From: Sporisorium sorghi
Taxonomy: Eukaryota > Basidiomycota > Ustilaginomycetes > Ustilaginales > Ustilaginaceae
NCBI GenBank assembly: GCA_023212695.1
Contig: JALCCG010000021.1
Location: 1 to 64,000 of the forward strand
Length of the DNA: 64,000 nucleotides
Reading direction: 5' to 3'
In this document: one piece after another, positions 7,727-16,075 of the stretch
Layout of the letters: each line of letters starts with the position of its first letter
How positions within the stretch are numbered: the stretch's first letter is position 1
Made by a program: the position numbers and the translations under genes
The notes under the pieces: generated by a model
Seen by the model: only the letters and a program-made list of their open reading frames with translations
Told to the model about the DNA's origin: nothing
The model's database searches: none

Positions 7727-10665
7727 TACCCTTGTCCCTCCTTCACGGGAATCATGATTTGAATGGTTGTTCCATTACCCGGCGAGGAGTCAATCTCCAG
7801 GCTCCCTTGGGATAGGTCATGCACGCGCCGACGTACATTCGTAAATCCGATTCCGGCATGGGCAGCCGTTCCCCCCATTAATTGAGCGCATTGCAAGGCC
7901 GACATGCCTACCCCGTCATCGGCGACGCGGATATTCAAGAAGGAACCCTGCAAGGAAACCGTGACCTGAACATGACCCGGACCTTCCTTGTCGAACAGGC
8001 CGTGGCGAATCGCGTTCTCGACTAAAGGCTGCAGGAGCAGACTCGGAATCAGAACATGCTCCGCGGCAATGGACGGGTCGATGTCATAAGCGAAGGTTAA
8101 CCGTTCGCCAAATCTGGCTTTTTCCACCTCTACATAGGCGTCGATAATCTCCAGCTCCTTCTGCAGGGTAGAGAATTGTCCGTCCCGGCTCGTCTCAAAT
8201 ATATAACGCAGGAAAGAGCTGAGCATCGTTAGAAGATAGGCTGCACGCTCCCCGTCCGTATAACAAAAGGCAATGATGTTGCTGAGCGCATTATAGAGAA
8301 AATGCGGTTTGATTTGGGTCTGCAGAAAGGCCATTTCATATTCAATCGCCTTCTGCATAGACTGCTTCGTTTGTTCTGCGGCATTCAAGCGGGCCATCAA
8401 GGTCTCTTTGGAAAAAGGCTTCAGTAAATAATCATTGGCGCCAGCAGCGAAAATCATTTCGATATGTCTGGGATACTCGGAAGAAATCATCATTAAGACC
8501 GGCAGGTCCATTACGGATGCCTGAGTACGGATTTGTTGAAGCAGCTCCAGACTATTCATGTCGCCAGGAATGATATCATCCATGATCATCATCGCGATTT
8601 TTGGATGATTCCTATAATAATCAAGCGCTTCTTGAGCCGTATACGCGATTCGTACCCGGTAGGCATCCCCCAGCATGTCCCTCATGACCTCCGCATGCAT
8701 CGCATCGTCATCGACAATCAGGAGTGTTCCCAGATCCCGATCTTCTGCGTGTGCCGCAGACTCCAGGTTGTATTCATATTCGGCTGTGGTAACCGGCTCT
8801 TTACATTCGCTGAAAGCCAGTGTGACCGTAAAGCGAATTCTGCCTTGCAAACGTTCATATGCGATGCTTCCGTTCATCTGTTGGACAAGTTCTTCTGTCA
8901 TCATGAGTCCCGAAGAATGCGGGCGATCCCGATTCACTGGCGTTGATTCGCCGGTTGACGTCACTTTAAGCAGGATATCCGTGTCCACCTGTATAGCTTC
9001 AATCGTCAGTTGGTCTTCTGCGATATCGTGAGAGATCTCTGTCATGATCCGGATGAATACTTGCGTTAAGCGCTGCTCATCCGCCCATACATAAAGCTGC
9101 TTCGGAATCTGTTCATGGATTGCGATTTTTTTATTCGTGAAGGTAAACTGCATCAGCTGAATGACATGAAGCATGACCATCCGAAGATTGGTGGACTTAA
9201 GCTGGATCGCATAATCATCAAATCGAAGACGGGTAAAATCATGCAGATCCCTCAATAAATAAACCATGTTCCCCATTAGCTGCTCAGCCAAGTACAATTG
9301 CTGGCCTTGCTTCTCGCGATCGGGCTCCCGATTCATGGCTCCCACGAGATGGAGGGCATCGTGCAATGGCCTCTGCAAGTCCTGGGTCGTGACTTTCAGG
9401 AAGGCATCCTTCGCATCGTTTGCCTTCTGCAGCCTTGTGCTCAGCTGTTCCGATTCCTCAGCCCGGTTCATCAGACGTATACCGAGAAAAACATTCATCG
9501 TCATGACAAACCCGACCAACCCGATACGGTTCATGTAATTTCGCCCGGTAAAGAATAAATTGTCCGATGAAGCGCTTATCGCAAATACGGCAAGAAACAG
9601 CAGCATGGACATTAGGATGATTGCTTCATTTCGGCGTATGTTGATTCGCTTTTTAAGCGTCAAATAGAAGATGCGAATAATAATGCCCAGGATTAATCCA
9701 TCGTTGTAATAAAAGAGCGGGTACTGCGTAACCGACAGGGTTCTGGCCGGGAGAACCGCATTGAAGAATGCATAGGCCAGGATCGGCAGAAACAGCAGAT
9801 ACATCGTCTTTCGACTCATGATGGAAGGAATCATTTTGACGATAAAGACAATCAGCAGGATGGAGGCCAGGAAGGTAAAGGTATCCTGCAGCCGAAAATA
9901 GAGCTCAAAGGGAAACGACGGGAACTCCCGAATGAATAGCCGTTCCCCTCGCAGCACGATAACCAGGGCCAATAGCAGAAAGTGCAGCCCGCTGTACAAG
10001 AAGGCTTCGTCCTTTGTTCGCAGTAGGTAGATTGTCATATGGAACATGCTGAACAGCAGCAAACATAAGGTAGCTGTCCACTCCAGGGACAGATCCCGCT
10101 GCACGTCTTCCTTCATCAGTTCGGCGTCGCCGAAATCAATCGGCAGGACGATGCCGCCTCTCGTATTGTAGAAGTTGGATGCGTGAATGGTGATAAGGAG
10201 CTGCCGGCTGTCCGGTTTAAAGTACGCTTCATAGGATGGATTGTCCGGTGTTGTCGCTTGTTTGGTTGCTGCCACGGCTCCTATTTTCGAGAGGGCTACG
10301 CCATCCACATAGATGGTGTGAGCGGACCAGATATTGCGAACGCGGAGACCGATCTCTCCCGACCAGTGGTCCGGCAGATATACCATTAATTGATAGGAGC
10401 CCCACTCGACCTCCGATGCCCAGGGACCGGGTACCGGCAGATGTTCGGCTTCACTGGAAAAGTCTGTCGGGGCAACAAAAGCTTCGCCGGTGAATTTCCA
10501 ATCGCCTGCTAACGAGACAAACGATGTCTCCTTGAGCTCTCGCAGGTCAAGCACGCCGTTTACGGCTTTGATCTTGACGGCACCTGTATCCTGATCGCTA
10601 AAGATCATATAGAGAATGGCGATTAGGGCACATATGGCACCCAGACAACCAATCCATTTCTTCAT
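7726..10665 (-). CDS. Hybrid sensor histidine kinase, 7TMR-DISM type, with pseudo-kinase and LytS-like kinase modules
   Basis: The 979-residue protein has an N-terminal membrane anchor and an extracellular beta-sandwich domain (about 35-175, 7TMR-DISM extracellular type). Seven or so hydrophobic helices follow (about 190-390). Next comes a HisKA-like segment near 410-480 whose H-box reads TTQDLQRPLH instead of SHELRTPL, so the phospho-accepting His is Gln. Its paired ATPase-like region (about 520-630) lacks a normal N-box. A receiver domain follows (about 642-760, LLIVDDDAMH with MIMDD as acceptor). The last part is a LytS-type kinase, with QTQIKPHFLYNAL near 785 and an HATPase with LVENAIRHG and GIGFTNVRRR. 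I infer that only the last kinase is active. It is co-transcribed with the regulator at 6956 and starts behind GGGTGTG-like sequence at 10670-10680. Confidence 0.85.
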   Translation of the reverse strand: MKKWIGCLGAICALIAILYMIFSDQDTGAVKIKAVNGVLDLRELKETSFVSLAGDWKFTGEAFVAPTDFSSEAEHLPVPGPWASEVEWGSYQLMVYLPDHWSGEIGLRVRNIWSAHTIYVDGVALSKIGAVAATKQATTPDNPSYEAYFKPDSRQLLITIHASNFYNTRGGIVLPIDFGDAELMKEDVQRDLSLEWTATLCLLLFSMFHMTIYLLRTKDEAFLYSGLHFLLLALVIVLRGERLFIREFPSFPFELYFRLQDTFTFLASILLIVFIVKMIPSIMSRKTMYLLFLPILAYAFFNAVLPARTLSVTQYPLFYYNDGLILGIIIRIFYLTLKKRINIRRNEAIILMSMLLFLAVFAISASSDNLFFTGRNYMNRIGLVGFVMTMNVFLGIRLMNRAEESEQLSTRLQKANDAKDAFLKVTTQDLQRPLHDALHLVGAMNREPDREKQGQQLYLAEQLMGNMVYLLRDLHDFTRLRFDDYAIQLKSTNLRMVMLHVIQLMQFTFTNKKIAIHEQIPKQLYVWADEQRLTQVFIRIMTEISHDIAEDQLTIEAIQVDTDILLKVTSTGESTPVNRDRPHSSGLMMTEELVQQMNGSIAYERLQGRIRFTVTLAFSECKEPVTTAEYEYNLESAAHAEDRDLGTLLIVDDDAMHAEVMRDMLGDAYRVRIAYTAQEALDYYRNHPKIAMMIMDDIIPGDMNSLELLQQIRTQASVMDLPVLMMISSEYPRHIEMIFAAGANDYLLKPFSKETLMARLNAAEQTKQSMQKAIEYEMAFLQTQIKPHFLYNALSNIIAFCYTDGERAAYLLTMLSSFLRYIFETSRDGQFSTLQKELEIIDAYVEVEKARFGERLTFAYDIDPSIAAEHVLIPSLLLQPLVENAIRHGLFDKEGPGHVQVTVSLQGSFLNIRVADDGVGMSALQCAQLMGGTAAHAGIGFTNVRRRVHDLSQGSLEIDSSPGNGTTIQIMIPVKEGQG

Positions 10666-10704
10666 GTATAGTCACACCCCTATGGACTCTATCATATGGC
10701 AAAG

Positions 10705-10760
10705 ATCTCTCAAAAATCTACCTGTCGATCGAAGTCGAATTTGAGAGATTTTTGAGAGAT
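10705..10760. promoter_or_regulatory. Direct/inverted repeat operator between sensor kinase and S-layer gene
   Basis: TTGAGAGAT occurs at 10741 and again at 10752, exactly 11 bases apart, both on the plus strand. A third, inverted copy lies in ATCTCTCAAAAATCT (10705-10719), which is the perfect reverse complement of 10746-10760. The element is in the 230-base gap between the divergent kinase gene (start 10665) and the SLH gene (start 10898). An 11-bp period places half sites on one DNA face, as expected for a winged-helix response regulator. Confidence 0.65.
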
Positions 10761-10897
10761 GCTTCTGATATGTTGGAATTACATTCTTTACAATCTGATC
10801 TGCTGGAGGGTGTTATCCGCACAATTTATTCAAAAATGGGGATAAGGGGTCACATGTCGGTGTAGAATGTCAGACGGTTACTAAACTTACAGGATGG

Positions 10898-13800
10898 GTG
10901 AAACAGTTGAAGAAAAAAATCATATCCATGATAGTGGCAGCACTGTTAATTGTTACGAACATGCCGATGGCATATGCGCTCTCGCCGGTAGCAGAGGTCT
11001 ACTATAATGCTGGGACGAGCATCTATGATTCTAGTGATTTTGAGAGCCAATTAAATGATGCGATTAAAGCCAGGCTGATAGCGGAAGGCGTAAATCCCAA
11101 ATATGTGTCGATCATGGACGCGAGTGCAGACCGGGCAACGGTAACGGATACGACGTATGTCCATAACGGTTATGACAGCTGGTATATAGGCGGACCTTAT
11201 GCCACTCGCCCGGCGGTTGAAACCGCCGATTACAATCATGTTCAAATTTCCAACAATGGCGGCACGTTAACCTTCTATGGTTATACCTCGCCTGCTTATA
11301 AGGATTACATGCTGACGCAGGGAAGCCCTTCGGGCAAAAAGATCATTACCTTCGACATGGACGAATCCAAAGTGGATTACCACAGCATGGAAGGCGGCGG
11401 TTTTCTATTTAATACGCAGATCGATGGCAACGGAAAGTTGAGCGGTTATTCGATTTTATATGTTCAAGGCGCCGTCAAGGTATATAAAATCAATGGTGTG
11501 GATGCATCCGCGCTGCATCATGAGACGGGAAGAGATTTGAGTTCGATGACAGGCGTTACCTCGATCGGAAGTTTTCCGAAAGGGGCATCCACTCATCACA
11601 GCATCAAAATCGTAGCAACGGACACCACGCTGAGCATGTGGGATAATGGCGACCAGATCATTCGGAATTTAACCCTTCCGGATGTTTACGGGAATGAATT
11701 TGGGCCCATTGTTAGTCATATCGGCCATGGCTGCGAGATCATCTCGATTTTTTCATTTGATAATATGAAGTTGTATTCAACGTCGAGCAAGACACTGGAT
11801 GTGGCTGCGGATAATATCCTTTGGGGAACGTCGCCACTGCGCTATGTCGTGAACATTAACGATGACCCTCGCGGGGATTTGGACGGGGGCTCGAATCAAT
11901 CCAATCTGACAAACTCGTTCAATAACACCGGTGCACAATATGTTGGTGTAACCAGCGCCACGTATGCGGACATCGACCAAACGTTTATCGACGGCATTAC
12001 AGGCGGCGGACTACATATCCATTCCGACAAATCCAGCGCCGATATCATTCAAGAGATTGCCGATCGTATCGCAGATCAACTGATTACAGATTATAAAGCG
12101 GCTATTCTGGACATCGAAGAGGCAGAGAGCAATACCGATATCCGGTTTCAGCCCGGCGACACCAAAAACTCGGTAAAAAACAATCTTACCCTGCAGCAGG
12201 ACGATGACGTAACTACCGTCTGGTCCTCTGACCAGCCGTCGATCATCGCGCCCGACGGAACCGTAACCAGACCGGTTATCACCCAGTCGGGAACTTACGT
12301 GACCTTGACGGCAACCATCACCAAGGACGGGCTTACAAGCGAGAAGACATTCACCGTGTATGTGAATGCGGCTGATCCGGCTCCTTTAGGCACGTTGACC
12401 GCCGCTTCTGGCAATGGGGAAGTGACATTGAAATTCCCTGCTCTAACGGGGGCATCGAACATCGTTGTTGAACAATCTATTGATGGAACCACCTTTACGC
12501 CGGTTAGCCCTTTGGAGACGTTGGATGCGACTTCTACAAGCGCAACAGTAACCGGGTTAACGAACGGTGAAACCTACCATTTCCGGCTAAACGTTGAATC
12601 GGGGCTATATGACGGCATATCCAATGTGGTCCAGGCTTCGCCTTCGAAATCGTTAACCACGCTGTCGGCCGTTGCAGGCAGCGGGCAGGTGACGTTGAAT
12701 TTCCCTGCTCTAACAGGGGCATCAAGCATTGTTGTTGAACAATCTACCGATGGAACTACCTTTACACCGGTTAGCTCATCAGAGCCGCTGGATGCGGCTT
12801 CAACGAGTGCAACCTTGACCGGATTAACGAACGGCGAAATCTATTATTTCCGATTGAACGTCGGATCAGGTCCGTATGCAGGCGTATCCAATGTGGTCGA
12901 AGCGTTGCCTTCGGAACCGATCACCACGTTGTCGGCCGTTGCAGGCATCGGACAAGTGACATTGAATTTCCCTGCTCTAACGGGGGCATCAAGCATTGTA
13001 ATTGAACGATCTACAGACGGTACTACCTTCACACCGGTTAGCCCATTAGAGACGCTGGATAGCGGCTCCACAAGTGCAACCATAGCCGGTTTATCCAGCC
13101 GTGAAACCTACTATTTCCGATTAATCGTTGAATCGGGTCCACATGCAGGCGTGTCCAATGTGGTCAGCGTCAAACCTCACGCGCCTGCGGTACTGGAAGA
13201 AACTCCACCTGCAGGGAACACGGGCGTTGTACAACAACAACCTGCAGCCACAATGAAAGCGGAAGTGGTTGTTTCCGACCAAGCGAACGGGGGCAAAGTC
13301 GTTCAGGAGAAAATTACGAAGCTTGTCGGCGACAACTTAAAAGTATCCGGGAAAATAAAGTCGGCAACCGGGCAAGAGCTGAATCTGCCGAGTATCGTAA
13401 TGAACCAGGACGGCAGCTTTACGCTTCCGAAAGTTGCTGCCGGCGAGTATACATTGTCGCTGAATGTAATCGCACCTAACGGAGAGAAGCTGGCGGGCCC
13501 TGCCGGCAAGTTAAGCGTTGACAGCAATGGTAATGCAAAGCTATCGGTTGATCTGGTCGATCCATATGGCACGATTCTCGATAAGGTGACAAGTCAGCCG
13601 GTTGCAGGAGTGAATATGCAGTTGTATTGGGCAGATACGGAGCTGAATCGTTCCAAAGGCAGAGTGCCGGGAACGGTTGTTCAACTGCCGGAGCTTCCGG
13701 ATTTTTCGCCGAACAAAAACCACAACCCGCAGAGCAGCTCTGACAGCGGCCAATACGGCTGGATGGTTTACGCAGATGGCGATTACTATTTCCTAGGCGA

Positions 13801-14548
13801 GAAGAATGGTTACATCGTGTTTGACAGCCGTAATGACAAGCGTGAAGAGCGCTTCGGGAATGACAGCTACATTAAGGACGGAGTCATCCACGTCGGTGAT
13901 ACCATCGTGAAATTCAGTTTCTCTGCACAGCCGAAAGTGAAGGCTTCAGGCGATCATCGTGCTTACATGGTCGGATATCCAGACGGCACGTTCCAAGCGG
14001 ACCGCGGAATTATCCGTTCGGAGATGGCTGCGATTCTGTCCCGTTTGTATACAGCTGAAGCGGGAGCTAACAAAGTATCCTATTCGGATGTAACTGCAAA
14101 ACATTGGGCAATGAACGCCATCACGACGGCAACTCATAATAAATGGATGGTCGGTTTTAGCGACAACACGTTCAAACCGAAGAAACAGATCACGCGGGCG
14201 GAATTTGCGCAGATCCTTATGAATGTGTACCAATGGGATGCCGTACAGGAAAGCACATATACGGACGTAACGGGACACTGGGCTGAAAAAGCCATCGCAA
14301 CGGCCCAGGAACAGGGACTGCTGTTCGATTTCACGGAGAAGTCCTTCAATCCGAACCAATCCATCACAAGGGTAGAGGTCATTCGGATCCTTAACCAGCT
14401 GCTGGATCGTAAGCCTTGGAATATCAAGGTTGAACCGAAATGGACCGATGTTCCGGAAGGACATGACTACTATTCCGACATCATGGAAGCTTCGATTCCG
14501 CATTCGTTCGAGCAGCTCGAAACCGGAATTGAAAATTGGAAGGAATAG
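10898..14548 (+). CDS. Secreted SLH-domain protein with three FN3-like repeats
   Basis: The protein has up to 1216 residues. The GTG at 10898 and a TTG at 10907 are both possible starts; AGGATGGG lies just upstream and gives better spacing to the TTG. A signal peptide (LLIVTNMPMAYA) is followed by a beta-rich domain of unknown role (about 30-300) resembling a concanavalin-like sandwich. An atrophied bacterial Ig-like domain (about 410-490) comes next, then three near-identical FN3-like modules (about 495-757, 89 residues each). A carboxypeptidase-regulatory-like region (about 790-1000) precedes three SLH domains (about 1018-1190; AYMVGYPDGTFQADRGIIRS is the first). It should be non-covalently attached to cell wall polysaccharide. 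No catalytic motif is visible; it may be structural or adhesive. Divergence from the two-component pair and the shared operator suggest control by that regulator. Confidence 0.8.
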   Translation: MKQLKKKIISMIVAALLIVTNMPMAYALSPVAEVYYNAGTSIYDSSDFESQLNDAIKARLIAEGVNPKYVSIMDASADRATVTDTTYVHNGYDSWYIGGPYATRPAVETADYNHVQISNNGGTLTFYGYTSPAYKDYMLTQGSPSGKKIITFDMDESKVDYHSMEGGGFLFNTQIDGNGKLSGYSILYVQGAVKVYKINGVDASALHHETGRDLSSMTGVTSIGSFPKGASTHHSIKIVATDTTLSMWDNGDQIIRNLTLPDVYGNEFGPIVSHIGHGCEIISIFSFDNMKLYSTSSKTLDVAADNILWGTSPLRYVVNINDDPRGDLDGGSNQSNLTNSFNNTGAQYVGVTSATYADIDQTFIDGITGGGLHIHSDKSSADIIQEIADRIADQLITDYKAAILDIEEAESNTDIRFQPGDTKNSVKNNLTLQQDDDVTTVWSSDQPSIIAPDGTVTRPVITQSGTYVTLTATITKDGLTSEKTFTVYVNAADPAPLGTLTAASGNGEVTLKFPALTGASNIVVEQSIDGTTFTPVSPLETLDATSTSATVTGLTNGETYHFRLNVESGLYDGISNVVQASPSKSLTTLSAVAGSGQVTLNFPALTGASSIVVEQSTDGTTFTPVSSSEPLDAASTSATLTGLTNGEIYYFRLNVGSGPYAGVSNVVEALPSEPITTLSAVAGIGQVTLNFPALTGASSIVIERSTDGTTFTPVSPLETLDSGSTSATIAGLSSRETYYFRLIVESGPHAGVSNVVSVKPHAPAVLEETPPAGNTGVVQQQPAATMKAEVVVSDQANGGKVVQEKITKLVGDNLKVSGKIKSATGQELNLPSIVMNQDGSFTLPKVAAGEYTLSLNVIAPNGEKLAGPAGKLSVDSNGNAKLSVDLVDPYGTILDKVTSQPVAGVNMQLYWADTELNRSKGRVPGTVVQLPELPDFSPNKNHNPQSSSDSGQYGWMVYADGDYYFLGEKNGYIVFDSRNDKREERFGNDSYIKDGVIHVGDTIVKFSFSAQPKVKASGDHRAYMVGYPDGTFQADRGIIRSEMAAILSRLYTAEAGANKVSYSDVTAKHWAMNAITTATHNKWMVGFSDNTFKPKKQITRAEFAQILMNVYQWDAVQESTYTDVTGHWAEKAIATAQEQGLLFDFTEKSFNPNQSITRVEVIRILNQLLDRKPWNIKVEPKWTDVPEGHDYYSDIMEASIPHSFEQLETGIENWKE
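12389..13170 (+). repeat. Three tandem 267-bp repeats encoding FN3-like modules
   Basis: The segment TTCCCTGCTCTAAC recurs at 12434, 12701 and 12968, an exact 267-base period (89 codons) within the SLH protein gene. The copies stay very similar at the DNA level, including synonymous sites. This points to recent duplication or ongoing gene conversion and makes copy-number change by recombination likely. Confidence 0.85.
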
Positions 14549-14610
14549 AAAGCAGTGGCGGCGATTTGTATGAGCATGTAACTACAAAAGAATAAGCGTT
14601 TAAGCCAAAC

Positions 14611-14640
14611 AAAAAAGCGTCCCTAACGGGCCGCTTTTTT
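14611..14640. terminator. Bidirectional terminator after the SLH gene
   Basis: AAAAAAGCG and CGCTTTTTT flank a CCC/GGG stem with a short loop, giving T-runs on both strands. It serves the SLH gene (rightward) and the small gene at 14698 (leftward). Confidence 0.75.
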
Positions 14641-14697
14641 GACGTGTAATATGAGGGGGGATTGGCATGTATAGAAGCCCATATGGTCACAACGCGG

Positions 14698-14874
14698 TTA
14701 ATGATAGTTCTTGGATTCATTCTCCTTGTATTTGCCGTTGCTGTCATGTTGGGCTTGCTTCCGGCGATCATTGCGGGCCTGCTGCTGCTGCTGGGCCTCC
14801 AGGCTGTTCACGGGTGTCGCTTCGAGGTCTTTCACCGTGTTGATCAGGTTCTTGTCCGGTTGATGGTCGCTCAA
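14698..14874 (-). CDS. Small hydrophilic 58-residue protein
   Basis: On the minus strand, AAGGAGG (plus-strand 14884-14890) lies 9 bases before a TTG at 14874-14872. The frame runs 58 codons to TAA at 14700-14698. The product is very polar, with five consecutive Gln residues and basic and Asn-rich ends (MSDHQPDKNLINTVKDLE at the start, NESKNYH at the end). No membrane segment or signal is present. It resembles the many small, disordered, spore- or stress-associated proteins of Bacillales in composition only; I do not recognise the family. The strong ribosome binding site and the terminator downstream (14611-14640) support a real gene. The overlapping plus-strand frame at 14662 lacks a ribosome binding site and looks like its shadow. 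Confidence 0.7.
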   Translation of the reverse strand: MSDHQPDKNLINTVKDLEATPVNSLEAQQQQQARNDRRKQAQHDSNGKYKENESKNYH

Positions 14875-15011
14875 TGGAAAGGTCCTCCTTGTATTGGAAT
14901 CGATTGTGATGTTTAGTATGTGCTGGCTGGTATTCGGTTATTCGTGGTTACCGCATTGGCCTGAATTGAGGGCAAGCCGCAGAAACCGTTATTGTGTGCA
15001 GCAAAAAAATA

Positions 15012-15040
15012 GCAAAAAAAGACCCGGCCTCTGCCGGGTC
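15012..15040 (-). terminator. Terminator of the acid-sugar operon
   Basis: GACCCGGC and GCCGGGTC form a perfect 8-bp stem around CTCT; the plus-strand A-run at 15014-15020 is the U-tract for leftward transcription. It ends the operon that closes with pdxA2. Confidence 0.8.
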
Positions 15041-15073
15041 TTCCACATGTGACATCTTCAAATCGTCACTCGA

Positions 15074-16075
15074 CTAAATCCAATCCTTCGGAGCCAGCTC
15101 AATGGCCGAGCGAATCGCGGCGAGCATGCTCTTGTCGTCGGCGATGTTCTTCCCGGCAATATCGAAGGCGGTGCCATGGTCGACCGAGGTGCGGATGATG
15201 CCGCCCTTCAGTCCGACCGTGATGTTCACGCCTTCTTCGATGCCCATGACCTTGATGGGGGCATGTCCCTGGTCATGGTAGCAAGCAACCACGATATCGA
15301 AATCGCCTCTGCCTGCTCTGAAGAATAAGGTGTCCGCAGGCAGGGGGCCCACAACGTTAATGCCTTCCTGCTGGGCGCGCTCGATGCCCGGCTGCAGTTG
15401 TTTCTCTTCTTCTCCGTTGCCGAAGAGCCCGTTCTCGCCCGCATGCGGGTTGATTCCGCAGACGGCCACTCTTGGATTGTCGAAACCGGCTTTTTTCAGA
15501 GTATCGTGAGCCAGCTTGACGACGGTATACGTTCTTTCCGGGGTGATGCTCTGAATGGCTTCGATCAACCCCATATGTGTAGTCAGGTGAATCACCCGCA
15601 AGTTCGGCGTTGTCAGCATCATCGAGAAATCTGTTGTATCGGTGAGGTCCGCCAGGATCTCGGTGTGACCGGGATACAGATGCCCGCCTTGATGTAAAGC
15701 TTCCTTGTTCAGTGGAGCTGTGCAGATGGAGTGGATTTTGTGCTGTTTCGCCAGCTCGATCGCTCTGGCCAGGAATTGAAAGGCTGCATCTCCCGCAATA
15801 GCGGATACTTCGCCGAATTTAAGGTCGGCCGGAACGAGATCCAGATCGATAACATCCACGGTGCCAAATTCATATTTGGCCTCGGATGGATCCTGAATGG
15901 CGCGTACCTGTAAGTCTGAACCGATAATGGGCAGTACCCGCTCTAAAATTTTTGCATCTCCAATAACAAGTGGATTGCAGTTATCGTACATCTCCTGATG
16001 GGAGAGTGCCTTCATAATAATCTCGGGTCCGATGCCTGCGGCATCGCCCATCGTAATTCCAACGGTCGGTTTCAT
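15074..16075 (-). CDS. pdxA2: 4-phosphoerythronate/D-threonate-phosphate dehydrogenase, PdxA2 type
   Basis: The 333-residue protein belongs to the PdxA family of metal- and NAD-dependent beta-decarboxylating dehydrogenases. The family opening TVGITMGDAAGIGPEII, the PGHTEILAD segment and the metal-site motif CYHDQGHAPIKVMG are all present. Its partner is not pyridoxal biosynthesis: its ATG overlaps the stop of the DUF1537 kinase gene by four bases (ATGA). In characterised DUF1537 pathways, PdxA2 oxidises and decarboxylates the phosphorylated four-carbon acid made by that kinase, yielding dihydroxyacetone phosphate. The likely substrate here is D-threonate- or D-erythronate-4-phosphate; the sequence alone does not decide between them. 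It is the last gene of the operon. Confidence 0.85.
   Translation of the reverse strand: MKPTVGITMGDAAGIGPEIIMKALSHQEMYDNCNPLVIGDAKILERVLPIIGSDLQVRAIQDPSEAKYEFGTVDVIDLDLVPADLKFGEVSAIAGDAAFQFLARAIELAKQHKIHSICTAPLNKEALHQGGHLYPGHTEILADLTDTTDFSMMLTTPNLRVIHLTTHMGLIEAIQSITPERTYTVVKLAHDTLKKAGFDNPRVAVCGINPHAGENGLFGNGEEEKQLQPGIERAQQEGINVVGPLPADTLFFRAGRGDFDIVVACYHDQGHAPIKVMGIEEGVNITVGLKGGIIRTSVDHGTAFDIAGKNIADDKSMLAAIRSAIELAPKDWI

Noticed and set aside
14662..14916. 84-residue plus-strand frame with hydrophobic stretch
   Set aside because: It has no ribosome binding site and is antisense to the small gene at 14698-14874, which has a strong one. The apparent hydrophobicity comes from the complement of polar Gln/Asn/Lys codons.
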